From NCBI RefSeq assembly GCF_003019815.1, contig NZ_CP027773.1, positions 62,001 to 126,000 on the forward strand: DNA of 64,000 nt. The letters run 5' to 3'. Below the pieces are notes generated by a model. That model was not told where the DNA came from. It searched no databases and saw only the letters and a program-made list of their open reading frames with translations. A program made the position numbers and the translations under genes. This DNA comes from Variovorax sp. PMC12 (lineage in GTDB: Bacteria > Pseudomonadota > Gammaproteobacteria > Burkholderiales > Burkholderiaceae_C). Positions within the stretch are counted from its first letter, which is position 1, and every line of letters starts with the position of its first letter. Below are positions 16,613-24,410 of this stretch, in pieces.

Positions 16613-16688
16613 GGGTGCTTAGCTCAGTTGGTAGAGCGGCGCCCTTACAAGGCGTAGGTCGGGGGTTCGAGCCCCTCAGCACCCACCA
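16613..16688 (+). tRNA. tRNA-Val (anticodon TAC)
   Basis: A complete 76-base cloverleaf. The acceptor stem is GGGTGCT with AGCACCC, the anticodon stem carries TAC in CCTTACAAGG, the T-arm has GGTTCGAGCC, and the discriminator A and CCA are encoded. Confidence 0.97.
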
Positions 16689-16700
16689 CCACCAGATGCA

Positions 16701-16728
16701 AAGGCGAACCGCAAGTTCGCCTTTTTTA
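16701..16728 (+). terminator. Intrinsic terminator after tRNA-Val
   Basis: An 8-bp stem (16702-16709 with 16715-16722), a 5-base loop and six T residues. It ends the HU/tRNA-Val transcript. Confidence 0.85.
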
Positions 16729-16765
16729 TTGCCGTCCGACAGCCGTCGAAAAAGAGTGTTCAAGC

Positions 16766-18691
16766 ATGTTTGAAGCCTTCCGCAAGCACACCAAGATCGT
16801 GATGATTTTCTTGTTCTTGCTGATCATTCCCTCGTTCGTGTTCTTCGGGGTCGAACGCTACCAGGGGTTCGGCGGGGACGAGAAGGTTGCGCGCATCGAA
16901 GGTCATGACATCACTCGCCCCGAGTGGGACCAGCAGCACCGCGTCGAAACGGACCGCATCCGCCAGCAGTCTCCCAACGTCGACCCGACGCTGCTCGAGT
17001 CCGATGCGCTGCGCTACGCCACCCTGGAGCGCATGGTGCGCGACCGCGTGCTGGCGGCAGCTGCTTCCAAGGCCAACATGACGGTGTCGGAAGACCGCCT
17101 CTCGCGCATCTTCGCGCAAGACCCTGGCCTGGCCTCGTTCCGCACGCCCGACGGCAAGTTCGACCGCGATACCTTCCAGCGCGTGACGGGCCGCACGCCC
17201 GAACAGTACGAAGCTTCCGTGCGTGCCGACATGGCAACGCAACAGGTCATGCTGGGCATTTCGGGCACGGCCTTCACGCCGCCGGCACTGGCCGCCACCA
17301 CGATCAACGCCTTCTACGACAGCCGCGAAATCCAGGTCGCGCGCTTCGGCCCCGAGGCATTCGCCTCGAAGGTGACGGTGAGCGATGCCGACATCGAGAC
17401 CTACTACAAGGACCACTCGGCGCAGTTCCAGGCACCGGAGCAGGCCAACATCGAGTACCTTGTGCTCGACCTCGACGCCGCCAAGAAGAACATCAACGTC
17501 AGCGAGGCCGATCTCAAGTCCTACTACGACCAGAACTCCGGGCGTTTCGGCACGAAGGAAGAACGCCGCGCGAGCCACATCCTGATCACCGCGCCGTCTA
17601 GCATGCCCGCAGCCGATCGCGCAAAGGCCAAGGCCAAGGCGGAAGAACTGCTGGCCGAGGTGAAGAAGGCGCCGAACACCTTCGCCGACGTGGCGCGCAA
17701 GAACTCGCAAGACCCGGGCTCGGCAGAGAAGGGCGGCGACCTCGACTTCGTCACCAAGGGCGCGATGGTCAAGCCTTTCGAAGACGCGATGTTCTCGCTC
17801 AAGAAGGGCGAGATCAGCAACGTGATCGAAACCGAGTTCGGCTATCACATCATTCACCTGACCGACATCAAGCCCGCAGTGGTGCCGCCTTTCGAACAGG
17901 TGCGTGCGACCATCGAGAACGAGGTGCGCTCGCAGCAGGCCACGCAGGAATTCGCGAAGGCGGCCGAGGTCTTCACCGACGCCGTGTACCAGACGCCCGA
18001 CAGCCTCAAGCCCGCGGCCGAGAAGCTGAAGCTCACGATCCAGACCGCCAACAACGTGGCGCGCACGCCCGTGCCGGGTGCCAAAGGCCCGCTGGCCAGC
18101 CGCAACTTCCTGAACGCGTTGTTCGCTCCTGATTCGCTGCAGCGCAAGCAGAACACCGAGGCGATCGAAGTCGGCTCGAGCCAGCTCGCATCGGGCCGCG
18201 TGACGACGTACACGCCGGCGCATCCTGTGCCGCTGGCCGAGGTCAAGGACAAGATCCGTGCTCAGATCGTCAACGAGCGTGCTGCGGTGCTGGCCAAGGC
18301 CGAGGGTGAAGCAAAGCTCGCCGCATGGACGGCCAAGGCCGACGGTGCGACCTTCGGCGCGCCCATGACCGTGTCGCGCCGCGATGCGGCATCGCAGCCG
18401 CTGCCGGTGATCGACGCCGCGCTGCGTGCCGACGCCGCCAAGCTGCCGGCGCTGGTTGGCGTGGACCTGGGCGCGCAAGGCTATGCCGTGGTTCGCGTGA
18501 CCAAGGTCGTCCCGCGCACGCCGCCGCCGGCCGAACTCGCGAAGCAGGAGCAGGCGCAGGTCGGCCAGTCGGTGGCCGCCGCCGAAGACGCCGCGTACTA
18601 CGACATGCTGAAGGACCGGTACAAGGCCCAGATCCTGGTGCCCAAGCCGGCGGACCCGCTGCCTGGCGCAGCAGCAGCAGCCGGTCGCTGA
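16766..18691 (+). CDS. ppiD: Membrane-anchored periplasmic peptidyl-prolyl isomerase, PpiD-like
   Basis: A 641-residue protein with one N-terminal membrane anchor (KIVMIFLFLLIIPSFVFFGV, residues 10-29), then a SurA-type chaperone N-domain and a parvulin domain (about 265-365: ASHILITAPSS, EELLAEVKK, DPGSAEKGGDLDFVTKGAMVKPFEDAMFSLKKGEIS, FGYHIIHL). This is the PpiD layout: a foldase tethered to the inner membrane that assists outer-membrane and secreted proteins at the Sec exit. The parvulin core looks intact, unlike E. coli PpiD, which is weakly active. The start is ATG 16766, 77 bases after the tRNA. Confidence 0.9.
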   Translation: MFEAFRKHTKIVMIFLFLLIIPSFVFFGVERYQGFGGDEKVARIEGHDITRPEWDQQHRVETDRIRQQSPNVDPTLLESDALRYATLERMVRDRVLAAAASKANMTVSEDRLSRIFAQDPGLASFRTPDGKFDRDTFQRVTGRTPEQYEASVRADMATQQVMLGISGTAFTPPALAATTINAFYDSREIQVARFGPEAFASKVTVSDADIETYYKDHSAQFQAPEQANIEYLVLDLDAAKKNINVSEADLKSYYDQNSGRFGTKEERRASHILITAPSSMPAADRAKAKAKAEELLAEVKKAPNTFADVARKNSQDPGSAEKGGDLDFVTKGAMVKPFEDAMFSLKKGEISNVIETEFGYHIIHLTDIKPAVVPPFEQVRATIENEVRSQQATQEFAKAAEVFTDAVYQTPDSLKPAAEKLKLTIQTANNVARTPVPGAKGPLASRNFLNALFAPDSLQRKQNTEAIEVGSSQLASGRVTTYTPAHPVPLAEVKDKIRAQIVNERAAVLAKAEGEAKLAAWTAKADGATFGAPMTVSRRDAASQPLPVIDAALRADAAKLPALVGVDLGAQGYAVVRVTKVVPRTPPPAELAKQEQAQVGQSVAAAEDAAYYDMLKDRYKAQILVPKPADPLPGAAAAAGR

Positions 18692-18724
18692 CCCGCAGCA
18701 AGAGTCTTTTCGACGCAAGACACG

Positions 18725-18750
18725 GCCCGAGCCAATGGCTCGGGCTTTTT
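18725..18750 (+). terminator. Intrinsic terminator after ppiD
   Basis: A 9-bp GC-rich perfect stem (18725-18733 with 18737-18745), a 3-base loop and five T residues. Confidence 0.85.
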
Positions 18751-18806
18751 CGTTTTGGTCGCACGAGGGACAAGCGGCGAACACGCTTCTTGCCAGAATC
18801 CCGCAC

Positions 18807-19481
18807 ATGGGAACCCTCTATCTCGTGCGCCACGGTCAAGCCAGTTTTGGTGCCGCCGACTATGACAACCTGAGCGAACTCGGGCACCGGCAGTCCGTTC
18901 GGCTCGGCGAGTACTGGCGCGAGCGCGGCATGGCTTTCGATGCGGTGATCACCGGCACGCTCAGGCGCCATCGCCAGACCTGGGAAGGCATCGCCAAGGG
19001 GCTGGGCCTTTCGCGCGACGACGTGCTGCCGTGGCCTGGGCTCAACGAGTACGACAGCGAGGCCGTCATTGCCACGATCCATGAAGGCAAGCTGGAGAAG
19101 CCCGATTCACCCGAGATGTACCGTCATCACTTCCGCTTGCTGCGCGAAGGATTGGGTGCCTGGATGCAGGGCAAGACCAAGCCTGCAGGCATGCCCAGCT
19201 ATGTCGACTTCCTGGCGGGCGTGACCACAGCGCTCGACCACGTGCGCGACAAGCATCACGGCGCGCGAGTGCTGGTGGTGTCCAGCGGCGGCCCGATCAG
19301 CACCGCCGTCGGCCATGTGCTGGGGACGAGCGCCGAAACCACGATCGAACTCAACCTGCGCATCCGCAACACTTCGGTCACGGAATTCGCGTTCACCCCG
19401 AAGCGGCACATGCTGGTCACCTACAACACGCTGCCGCATCTGGACGGCCCGGCTTACGAAGACTGGGTGACCTACGCCTGA
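18807..19481 (+). CDS. Histidine phosphatase family protein
   Basis: A 224-residue member of the phosphoglycerate mutase-like superfamily. The catalytic histidine motif LVRHGQ is at residues 5-10, a conserved arginine follows in TGTLRRHRQT, and the second His region appears as VVSSGGPIS where a classical enzyme has SHGG. The SHGG histidine is thus replaced by a serine-rich SSGG, which occurs in one branch of the family. It probably acts on small phosphoesters; the substrate is unknown. Start ATG 18807, chosen because the RHG motif begins four residues later. Confidence 0.85.
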   Translation: MGTLYLVRHGQASFGAADYDNLSELGHRQSVRLGEYWRERGMAFDAVITGTLRRHRQTWEGIAKGLGLSRDDVLPWPGLNEYDSEAVIATIHEGKLEKPDSPEMYRHHFRLLREGLGAWMQGKTKPAGMPSYVDFLAGVTTALDHVRDKHHGARVLVVSSGGPISTAVGHVLGTSAETTIELNLRIRNTSVTEFAFTPKRHMLVTYNTLPHLDGPAYEDWVTYA

Positions 19482-19508
19482 GTGCCTGGTCGTGGTTCGC
19501 GGGCTGGC

Positions 19509-19853
19509 TCAGGCCTGCCATACGCCGTAGCCGGCCTTGCGCAGCATGATGCCGAGCTCGACTTCCATCGAACGGGCGTCTTCGTACGGCATCGGGTTGT
19601 AGCGCTCGTAGAGCGCGGGCAGCAGGCGCAGGCCGAATTCCTCGACGAAGCTGTTGGCCTGGATGCCGGCCTTGTGCTTGTCGAAGCGGATGTCGGGGTC
19701 CAGCCCCGTCATGCCCACATAGACGAACGGCTTGCCGAGTTGGTAGTCGGGGTTGGCACGACGAAAGCGGCTGTTGTTCCAGACGCGGTCGTCGAGTTCG
19801 ACCACATAGACGTGGTGCTTTGCGCGTGGTTTGCGGGGTGCCCGCGGCGGCAT
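19509..19853 (-). CDS. Small GIY-YIG-like protein (unknown function)
   Basis: A 114-residue protein with a basic N-terminus (PPRAPRKPRAK), then HVYVVELDD and, 24 residues on, FVYVGMTGLDPDIRFDKHKAG. The spaced VYVV / YVGMT pair and the following Arg and His resemble the GIY-YIG nuclease core (GIY, YVGxT, then R and H), and the ending EVELGIMLRKAGYGVWQA could supply the Glu. This is my reading by eye; nuclease activity is not shown. Its ATG overlaps the stop of the GlsB-like gene (ATGA), so the two form an operon. Confidence 0.65.
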   Translation of the reverse strand: MPPRAPRKPRAKHHVYVVELDDRVWNNSRFRRANPDYQLGKPFVYVGMTGLDPDIRFDKHKAGIQANSFVEEFGLRLLPALYERYNPMPYEDARSMEVELGIMLRKAGYGVWQA

Positions 19854-20101
19854 CAGCTCTTGCGCTTGATCAGGCCGTAAAGAATCAGCAGCACGATTGC
19901 GCCCAGCACCGAAGCGATGAAGCCGGCGCCCTGTCCGGCGATGTACCAGCCCATCGCCTGGCCCACGTAGGTTGCGATCAGTGAACCGGCAACGCCGATG
20001 ATCGTGGTGATGATGAAGCCAGCGGAATCGTCCCCGGGCTTGACGGCGCGCGCCACTAGACCCACGACGAACCCGATCAGAATAGTCCAGACGATGCTCA
20101 T
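19853..20101 (-). CDS. GlsB/YeaQ/YmgE-family membrane protein
   Basis: An 82-residue protein of almost pure membrane helix, with glycine-rich helices such as ILIGFVVGLVARAVKPGDD and GFIITTIIGVAGSLIATYVG and a basic end (LIKRKS). This is the transglycosylase-associated/GlsB stress-protein family of about 80 residues, linked to general stress response in several bacteria. Start ATG 20101. It overlaps the GIY-YIG-like gene downstream and diverges from the YbhB-like gene. Confidence 0.88.
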   Translation of the reverse strand: MSIVWTILIGFVVGLVARAVKPGDDSAGFIITTIIGVAGSLIATYVGQAMGWYIAGQGAGFIASVLGAIVLLILYGLIKRKS

Positions 20102-20250
20102 GAAATTCCTTTGGAGGTGAGTGGCACTGGCGAAAGCCGGGCGGTACGCGCGGCCCTCTTTCATGATAGCGGAGCGATGTGGACCGCCGCGACACCGAGG
20201 GCGCGCGGCGTCCTACAGGAGGCGACGCAGCGCGGCGGTATACCCGTCGC

Positions 20251-20883
20251 ATGCTGGAAAAATTGCCTGATGTCATTGGTCACGCGCTGCAGGGCGTTCG
20301 CGCGGGGCTGGACAACATCGTTTTTAATGCGCTCGGCATGCGGGAAGGCATGGCCACCATCGCCGTCACGAGCATGGCGTTCGTTGACCATGCGCCCATA
20401 CCCGCGCGCTATACCGCCGACGGGGAGGGCGTGTCGCCGCCCCTGCAATGGACGGATCTGCCTGCGGGCACGGCTGCGCTGGTGCTGATCGTGGAGGACG
20501 CTGATTCGCCGACGCCCAACCCGCTCGTGCATGCCATCGTCGTGGGGCTGCCGCCCGAGAGCGGCTCTCTTGCCGAAGCTGCCATACCGAGCCCGGACAA
20601 CGATGGCGCCGGCCTGCATGTCGGACGCAATTCGGCATTGCAGGCGATGTGGCTGCCGCCCGATCCGCCTCCGGGGCATGGAGAGCATCGCTACGCATTC
20701 CAGGTGTTCGCGTTGGGAGAGTCGCCCGAGTTCTCCGATACGCCCGGCCGGGAAGAGGTCTTCGAAGCCTTGCGTGCGAGCGCCATCGCCAGCGGCCTGC
20801 TGATCGGCACCTGCGAGCGGCCCGATGGCTCCATCAAGATCGAGGAAAGCGCGCCCGCCACAGGTCCGCTGGCGGCGGGTTGA
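20251..20883 (+). CDS. YbhB/YbcL-family (PEBP-like) protein
   Basis: A 210-residue phosphatidylethanolamine-binding-like protein. The PEBP signature is visible: SPPLQWTDLPAGTAALVLIVEDADSP with the conserved D-x-D-x-P, then HAIVVGLPP, and GEHRYAFQVFALG towards the end. No signal peptide is evident. About 50 residues precede the core (LPDVIGHALQGVRAGLDN), longer than E. coli YbhB. Bacterial members have no settled role; small-ligand or phospholipid binding is likely. Start ATG 20251. Confidence 0.85.
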   Translation: MLEKLPDVIGHALQGVRAGLDNIVFNALGMREGMATIAVTSMAFVDHAPIPARYTADGEGVSPPLQWTDLPAGTAALVLIVEDADSPTPNPLVHAIVVGLPPESGSLAEAAIPSPDNDGAGLHVGRNSALQAMWLPPDPPPGHGEHRYAFQVFALGESPEFSDTPGREEVFEALRASAIASGLLIGTCERPDGSIKIEESAPATGPLAAG

Positions 20884-20967
20884 GATGCACGAATGCGACT
20901 TTCGAGCAATCGAGTTGAAGTCGATCGTCAAAACGACGATTTTTAACGCTACAATCTGAGGCTCTGC

Positions 20968-21044
20968 GGTGGCTGTAGCTCAGCTGGTAGAGTCCCAGAT
21001 TGTGATTCTGGTCGTCGTGGGTTCGAGTCCCATCAGCCACCCCA
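20968..21044 (+). tRNA. tRNA-His (anticodon GTG)
   Basis: A cloverleaf with acceptor GTGGCTG/CAGCCAC, anticodon GTG in CAGATTGTGATTCTG and T-arm GGTTCGAGTCC. The extra G at position -1 (20968) facing discriminator C (21041) is the hallmark of tRNA-His. CCA is encoded. A -10-like TACAAT (20950-20955) sits just upstream. Confidence 0.97.
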
Positions 21045-21316
21045 AAATATCTCCTTTGTGCTATTGCTCAATAGCAATCAAAGGATTACACCGCCGGACT
21101 TGCTCCGGCGTTGTCATTTCCGGCACCGTTTTCTGCGGCGCGCCATCTCTCATTTTCCTCCGCTGATTCGCATATCCCGTCCAGGGTTGGCGCAACTTTA
21201 CGTTGCGAGTTGTTGCATTAAAGCAATGAACTGCAGGTTTTTTGATCCCGAGGCACGTGCGTGACAAATGTAAATTGAATTAAAATCCGCTCGTTTTCAA
21301 TTTCAGGAGTCCAACA
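21045..21316. other. Non-coding gap between tRNA-His and the H-NS-like gene
   Basis: A 272-base, relatively AT-rich stretch without a convincing ORF. It holds three hairpins: 8-bp stem TGCTATTG/CAATAGCA (21059-21076), 7-bp stem CGCCGGA/TCCGGCG (21092-21110) and 6-bp stem CGCAAC/GTTGCG (21191-21207). The first two could end the tRNA transcript. A TAAAAT (21281-21286) 36 bases before the H-NS start is a plausible -10, but I see no good -35. Confidence 0.5.
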
Positions 21317-21661
21317 ATGGCTTCGACCCTCGCAGATATCAATTCCCAGATCAAGAAGCACGACGAGCAGATTGCGCAATTGCGCAAGCAGGCTGAAGAC
21401 CTGCGCAACCAGGAGCGCGCTGGCGTGATCGAAGAGTTGCGCAAGAAGATTGCCGAATATGGGTTGACGGCTTCTGATCTGAAACTGACGGGCCGCGCCA
21501 CCGCCGCCAAGCGCAGCACTGGCGCCGCTCCGGCAAAGGCAGCCGCCAAATACCGCGGCCCGACGGGCGAAACCTGGTCGGGTGGCCGAGGCCGCAAGCC
21601 GCGTTGGGTGACTGAAGCATTGGCAGCCGGCAAGTCGCTCTCCGATTACGAGATCAAGTAA
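21317..21661 (+). CDS. H-NS-family nucleoid-associated protein
   Basis: A 114-residue protein: an N-terminal coiled coil for dimerisation (about residues 5-50, rich in Lys, Glu, Gln and Leu), an Ala-rich linker, then the C-terminal DNA-binding motif YRGPTGETWSGGRGRKPRWV. This corresponds to the H-NS core motif TWTGQGRTP, extended as usual in Burkholderiales H-NS paralogues. Such proteins silence AT-rich or foreign DNA. An AGGAG ribosome-binding site precedes the ATG at 21317. Confidence 0.93.
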   Translation: MASTLADINSQIKKHDEQIAQLRKQAEDLRNQERAGVIEELRKKIAEYGLTASDLKLTGRATAAKRSTGAAPAKAAAKYRGPTGETWSGGRGRKPRWVTEALAAGKSLSDYEIK

Positions 21662-21690
21662 GTGCCTGCGCTTTCGGTGGCAGGCAACTG

Positions 21691-21730
21691 CCCAATAAAA
21701 AAGCCCGCATCCGCGGGCTTTTTTATTGGG
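21691..21730. terminator. Bidirectional intrinsic terminator
   Basis: A perfect 18-bp inverted repeat (21691-21708 with 21713-21730) around a 4-base loop, with a GC core and A/T runs on both sides. It serves the convergent H-NS-like (+) and quinone oxidoreductase (-) genes. Confidence 0.92.
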
Positions 21731-21751
21731 CGATGACGCGCTGCAGTCCGT

Positions 21752-22738
21752 TCAGTTGACCATCACGAGTTTGCCTTTGACGCCGCGCGAACCCATGTGG
21801 GCATAGGCGGCCTTCAATTCCGCCATCGGCATCGTGCTGTCGATCACCGGCTTGATCTTTCCCTGGCCGTACCACTGAGCCAATTCGGCCATCATCTGTG
21901 CATTGGCCTTGGGTTCGCGCTTGGCGAAATCGCCCCAGAACACGCCGACCAGCGAGGCGCCTTTCAAGAGCGTCAGATTCAATGGCAGCGACGGAATGGG
22001 GCCGGACGCAAAACCCACCACCAAATAGCGGCCCCGCCATCCGATCGAGCGAAACGCCGGCTCCGCAAAATCACCGCCGACCGGGTCATAAATCACATCC
22101 GGGCCTTTGCCGTCGGTCGCGGCCTTGATGGCATCGCGAAAACCGTTGGGCAGCGCGTGAGTGGTGTAGTTGATCGTCGCGTCGGCACCAATGGAGCGGC
22201 AGAGTTCACATTTCTCGTCGCTCGATGCAGCTGCAATGACCTTGGCGCCCGCGGCCTTGGCAATCTGGATGGCCGCCGTGCCCACGCCGCCAGCGGCGCC
22301 GAGCACCAGCACGGTTTCGCCGGCCTTGAGTTGGGCGCGGTCCATCAGCGCATGCCAGGAGGTTGCATAGATCATGATGAAAGCGGCCGCGTCGACGTAT
22401 CCGAAGCCTTCCGGCAGCGGCATGCACAGCGCGGCGGGTGCCAGCGTGTGGGTGCCGAATCCACCGGTGCCCGACAGGCAGGCCACGTTCTGGCCGACCT
22501 TGAGGTGGGTGACGCCTTCGCCGACCGCCTGCACGACGCCTGCGTACTCGGACCCCGGCACGAAGGGAAGCGGCGGCTTCATCTGGTATTTGTTCTGCAC
22601 GATCAGCAGGTCGGGAAAATTAAGGCTGGCCGCCTTGATCTCGATCAGCACCTGGCCGGGGCCCGGGGTCGGTGTCGGCAGTTCCTTCCAGGTCAGCGCA
22701 TCGACGCCGGTGGGGTTTTCGCAAAGCCATGCGTGCAT
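21752..22738 (-). CDS. NADPH:quinone oxidoreductase-like MDR protein
   Basis: A 328-residue zinc-free medium-chain dehydrogenase/reductase. Visible: the GroES-like N-domain with LNFPDLLIVQNKYQMKPPLPFVPGSEYAG, the nucleotide-binding VLGAAGGVGTAAIQIAKAAGAKVIAA, and the YDPVGGDFAE segment typical of quinone oxidoreductases. The cysteine/histidine zinc set of alcohol dehydrogenases is absent. Substrate unknown. The start is ATG 22738 (MHAWLCENPTG). Confidence 0.9.
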   Translation of the reverse strand: MHAWLCENPTGVDALTWKELPTPTPGPGQVLIEIKAASLNFPDLLIVQNKYQMKPPLPFVPGSEYAGVVQAVGEGVTHLKVGQNVACLSGTGGFGTHTLAPAALCMPLPEGFGYVDAAAFIMIYATSWHALMDRAQLKAGETVLVLGAAGGVGTAAIQIAKAAGAKVIAAASSDEKCELCRSIGADATINYTTHALPNGFRDAIKAATDGKGPDVIYDPVGGDFAEPAFRSIGWRGRYLVVGFASGPIPSLPLNLTLLKGASLVGVFWGDFAKREPKANAQMMAELAQWYGQGKIKPVIDSTMPMAELKAAYAHMGSRGVKGKLVMVN

Positions 22739-22865
22739 GCTCGGGTCTCCTTCGTGTGAGTCGGGTGAGGGCAATGAATGCGGGCGATGATAGGGGCCGC
22801 GGCAGGGCGGCCTTGTCCCTGCTGCGACGCACCCGGCGCCTACAATCTGGCGCATCCAGGACACC

Positions 22866-23624
22866 ATGAAGATACTTATTTCCAACGACGATGGCTTTCA
22901 GGCGCCGGGCATCGTCGCTTTGCACGACGCGCTGAAGGACATCGCCGACGTCGAGGTGGTGGCCCCCGAACACAACAACAGCGCCAAGTCGAACGCGCTC
23001 ACGCTCGCAGCGCCGCTCTACGTGCGCGAGGCGCACAACGGCTTTCGCTACGTGACCGGCACGCCGGCCGATTGCGTGCACATCGCGCTCAAGGGCCTGC
23101 TCGACTACCGGCCCGATCTGGTGGTCTCCGGCATCAACAACGGTGCCAACATGGGCGACGACACCATCTATTCGGGCACTGTCGGCGCGGCGATGGAGGC
23201 CTATCTTTTCGGTATCCCGGCCATCGCCTTCTCGCAGATCGAGAAAGGCTGGGCCCACGTGGATGCGGCCGGCCAGGTGGCGCGTCGGCTGGTGCAGCAG
23301 ATCGAGCGCGAGCGCATGCTCGGCGGCGCGCCGTTCCTGCTCAACGTGAACGTGCCGAACCTGCCGTTCGACCAGCTCAAGCCGGTCAAGGTCTGCCGCC
23401 TCGGTCGCCGACACGCGGCCGAGAAAGTGATCACGCAGGACAGCCCGCGTGGCGAAACCATGTACTGGATCGCCGGCGCGGGTGGTGCAAAGGACAGCGG
23501 CGAGGGTACCGACTTCCACGCCACCGCCGCGGGCCACATCGCGCTGACGCCCTTGCAGATCGACCTGACCGACCACGCCAACCTCGGCCAATGGCGCGAG
23601 ACGGTGGCCCGTCTCGGCAACTGA
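22866..23624 (+). CDS. surE: 5'/3'-nucleotidase SurE
   Basis: A 252-residue SurE: MKILISNDDGFQAPGI with the metal-binding Asp pair, HNNSAKSNALT, then VSGINNGANMGDDTIYSGTVGAAMEA with the conserved Asn. It is a metal-dependent nucleotidase/exopolyphosphatase tied to stationary-phase survival. It opens the conserved surE-pcm-nlpD-rpoS block; pcm starts one base after its stop. A TACAAT (22841-22846) is a possible -10. Confidence 0.97.
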   Translation: MKILISNDDGFQAPGIVALHDALKDIADVEVVAPEHNNSAKSNALTLAAPLYVREAHNGFRYVTGTPADCVHIALKGLLDYRPDLVVSGINNGANMGDDTIYSGTVGAAMEAYLFGIPAIAFSQIEKGWAHVDAAGQVARRLVQQIERERMLGGAPFLLNVNVPNLPFDQLKPVKVCRLGRRHAAEKVITQDSPRGETMYWIAGAGGAKDSGEGTDFHATAAGHIALTPLQIDLTDHANLGQWRETVARLGN

Positions 23625-23625
23625 C

Positions 23626-24399
23626 ATGGCCACGCAGCGGCCCAGTTTCCCCGTTCGACTGACACCCACAGCTTCTGCCGCCACGCGCGGGCGCATGCCC
23701 GCCGCGCCGGTAAAGCCCATGGTGCCGTCCACTCCCTCCATGGCTTCGGACGCGGTGCGCGCGCGCATGGTGCAGAAGCTTGCGGCGCAGGGCATCTCCG
23801 ATCCGCGCGTGCTCCGCGCGATGGGTGCCGTGGAGCGGCATCGCTTCGTCGACAGCGCGTTGGTCAACCAGGCCTACGAAGACACGAGCCTGCCCATCGG
23901 GCTGGGACAGACCATTTCCAAGCCCAGCGTGGTGGCCCGCATGATCGAACTGCTGCTCGGCGCGCCGGCGCTGGTCGGCAAGCCGCAAGACAAGCTGGGC
24001 CGCGTGCTGGAGATCGGCACCGGCTGCGGCTATCAGGCTGCGGTGCTCGATCATGTGGCCGCCGAGGTCTACAGCATCGAGCGCCTGCGCGGGCTGCACG
24101 AGCGCGCACGCACGAATCTGCGGCACTTCCGCCTGGCCACGGTGCACCTCATGCTGGGCGACGGAATGATCGGCTATGCCAAGGGCGCGCCGTATGCCGG
24201 CATCATTGCCGCGGCGGGTGGCGAGGCCGTACCCGAAGCCTGGATCACGCAACTCGCGGTAGGCGGCCGCATCGTGGCGCCGACCCATTCCGCGAACGGC
24301 GGTCAAGCACTTGTCGTCATTGACAAGACCCCGCGGGGGTTGGAGCGGCTCATTCTTGAGGCGGTCCACTTTGTCCCCCTAAAATCGGGGATTGCTTGA
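23626..24399 (+). CDS. pcm: Protein-L-isoaspartate O-methyltransferase
   Basis: A 257-residue protein with the PCMT core: VERHRFVDSALVNQAYEDTSLPIGLGQTISKPSVVARM and the SAM-binding VLEIGTGCGYQAAVLDHVA. It methylates isoaspartyl residues as the first step of their repair. About 45 extra N-terminal residues (Ala/Pro-rich) precede the core compared with the 208-residue E. coli enzyme, so the start could lie downstream of 23626, but this start sits one base after surE. The nlpD promoter lies within its last codons. Confidence 0.93.
   Translation: MATQRPSFPVRLTPTASAATRGRMPAAPVKPMVPSTPSMASDAVRARMVQKLAAQGISDPRVLRAMGAVERHRFVDSALVNQAYEDTSLPIGLGQTISKPSVVARMIELLLGAPALVGKPQDKLGRVLEIGTGCGYQAAVLDHVAAEVYSIERLRGLHERARTNLRHFRLATVHLMLGDGMIGYAKGAPYAGIIAAAGGEAVPEAWITQLAVGGRIVAPTHSANGGQALVVIDKTPRGLERLILEAVHFVPLKSGIA
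24356..24385 (+). promoter_or_regulatory. Promoter for nlpD-rpoS inside the pcm 3' end
   Basis: -35 TTGAGG (24356-24361), an 18-base spacer and -10 TAAAAT (24380-24385), 26 bases before the nlpD start. In enterobacteria the main rpoS promoter lies inside nlpD; here a second, upstream signal is visible. Confidence 0.5.
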
Positions 24400-24410
24400 A
24401 GGAATAACAA

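Noticed and set aside
16760..18808. A 682-codon minus-strand open frame opposite ppiD
   Set aside because: It is the antisense shadow of a clear membrane-anchored PpiD-like gene, with biased composition and no domain.
22841..22846. TACAAT as the surE promoter
   Set aside because: A good -10, but the nearest -35-like TTGTCC is 22 bases away, too far; kept only as a note in the surE entry.
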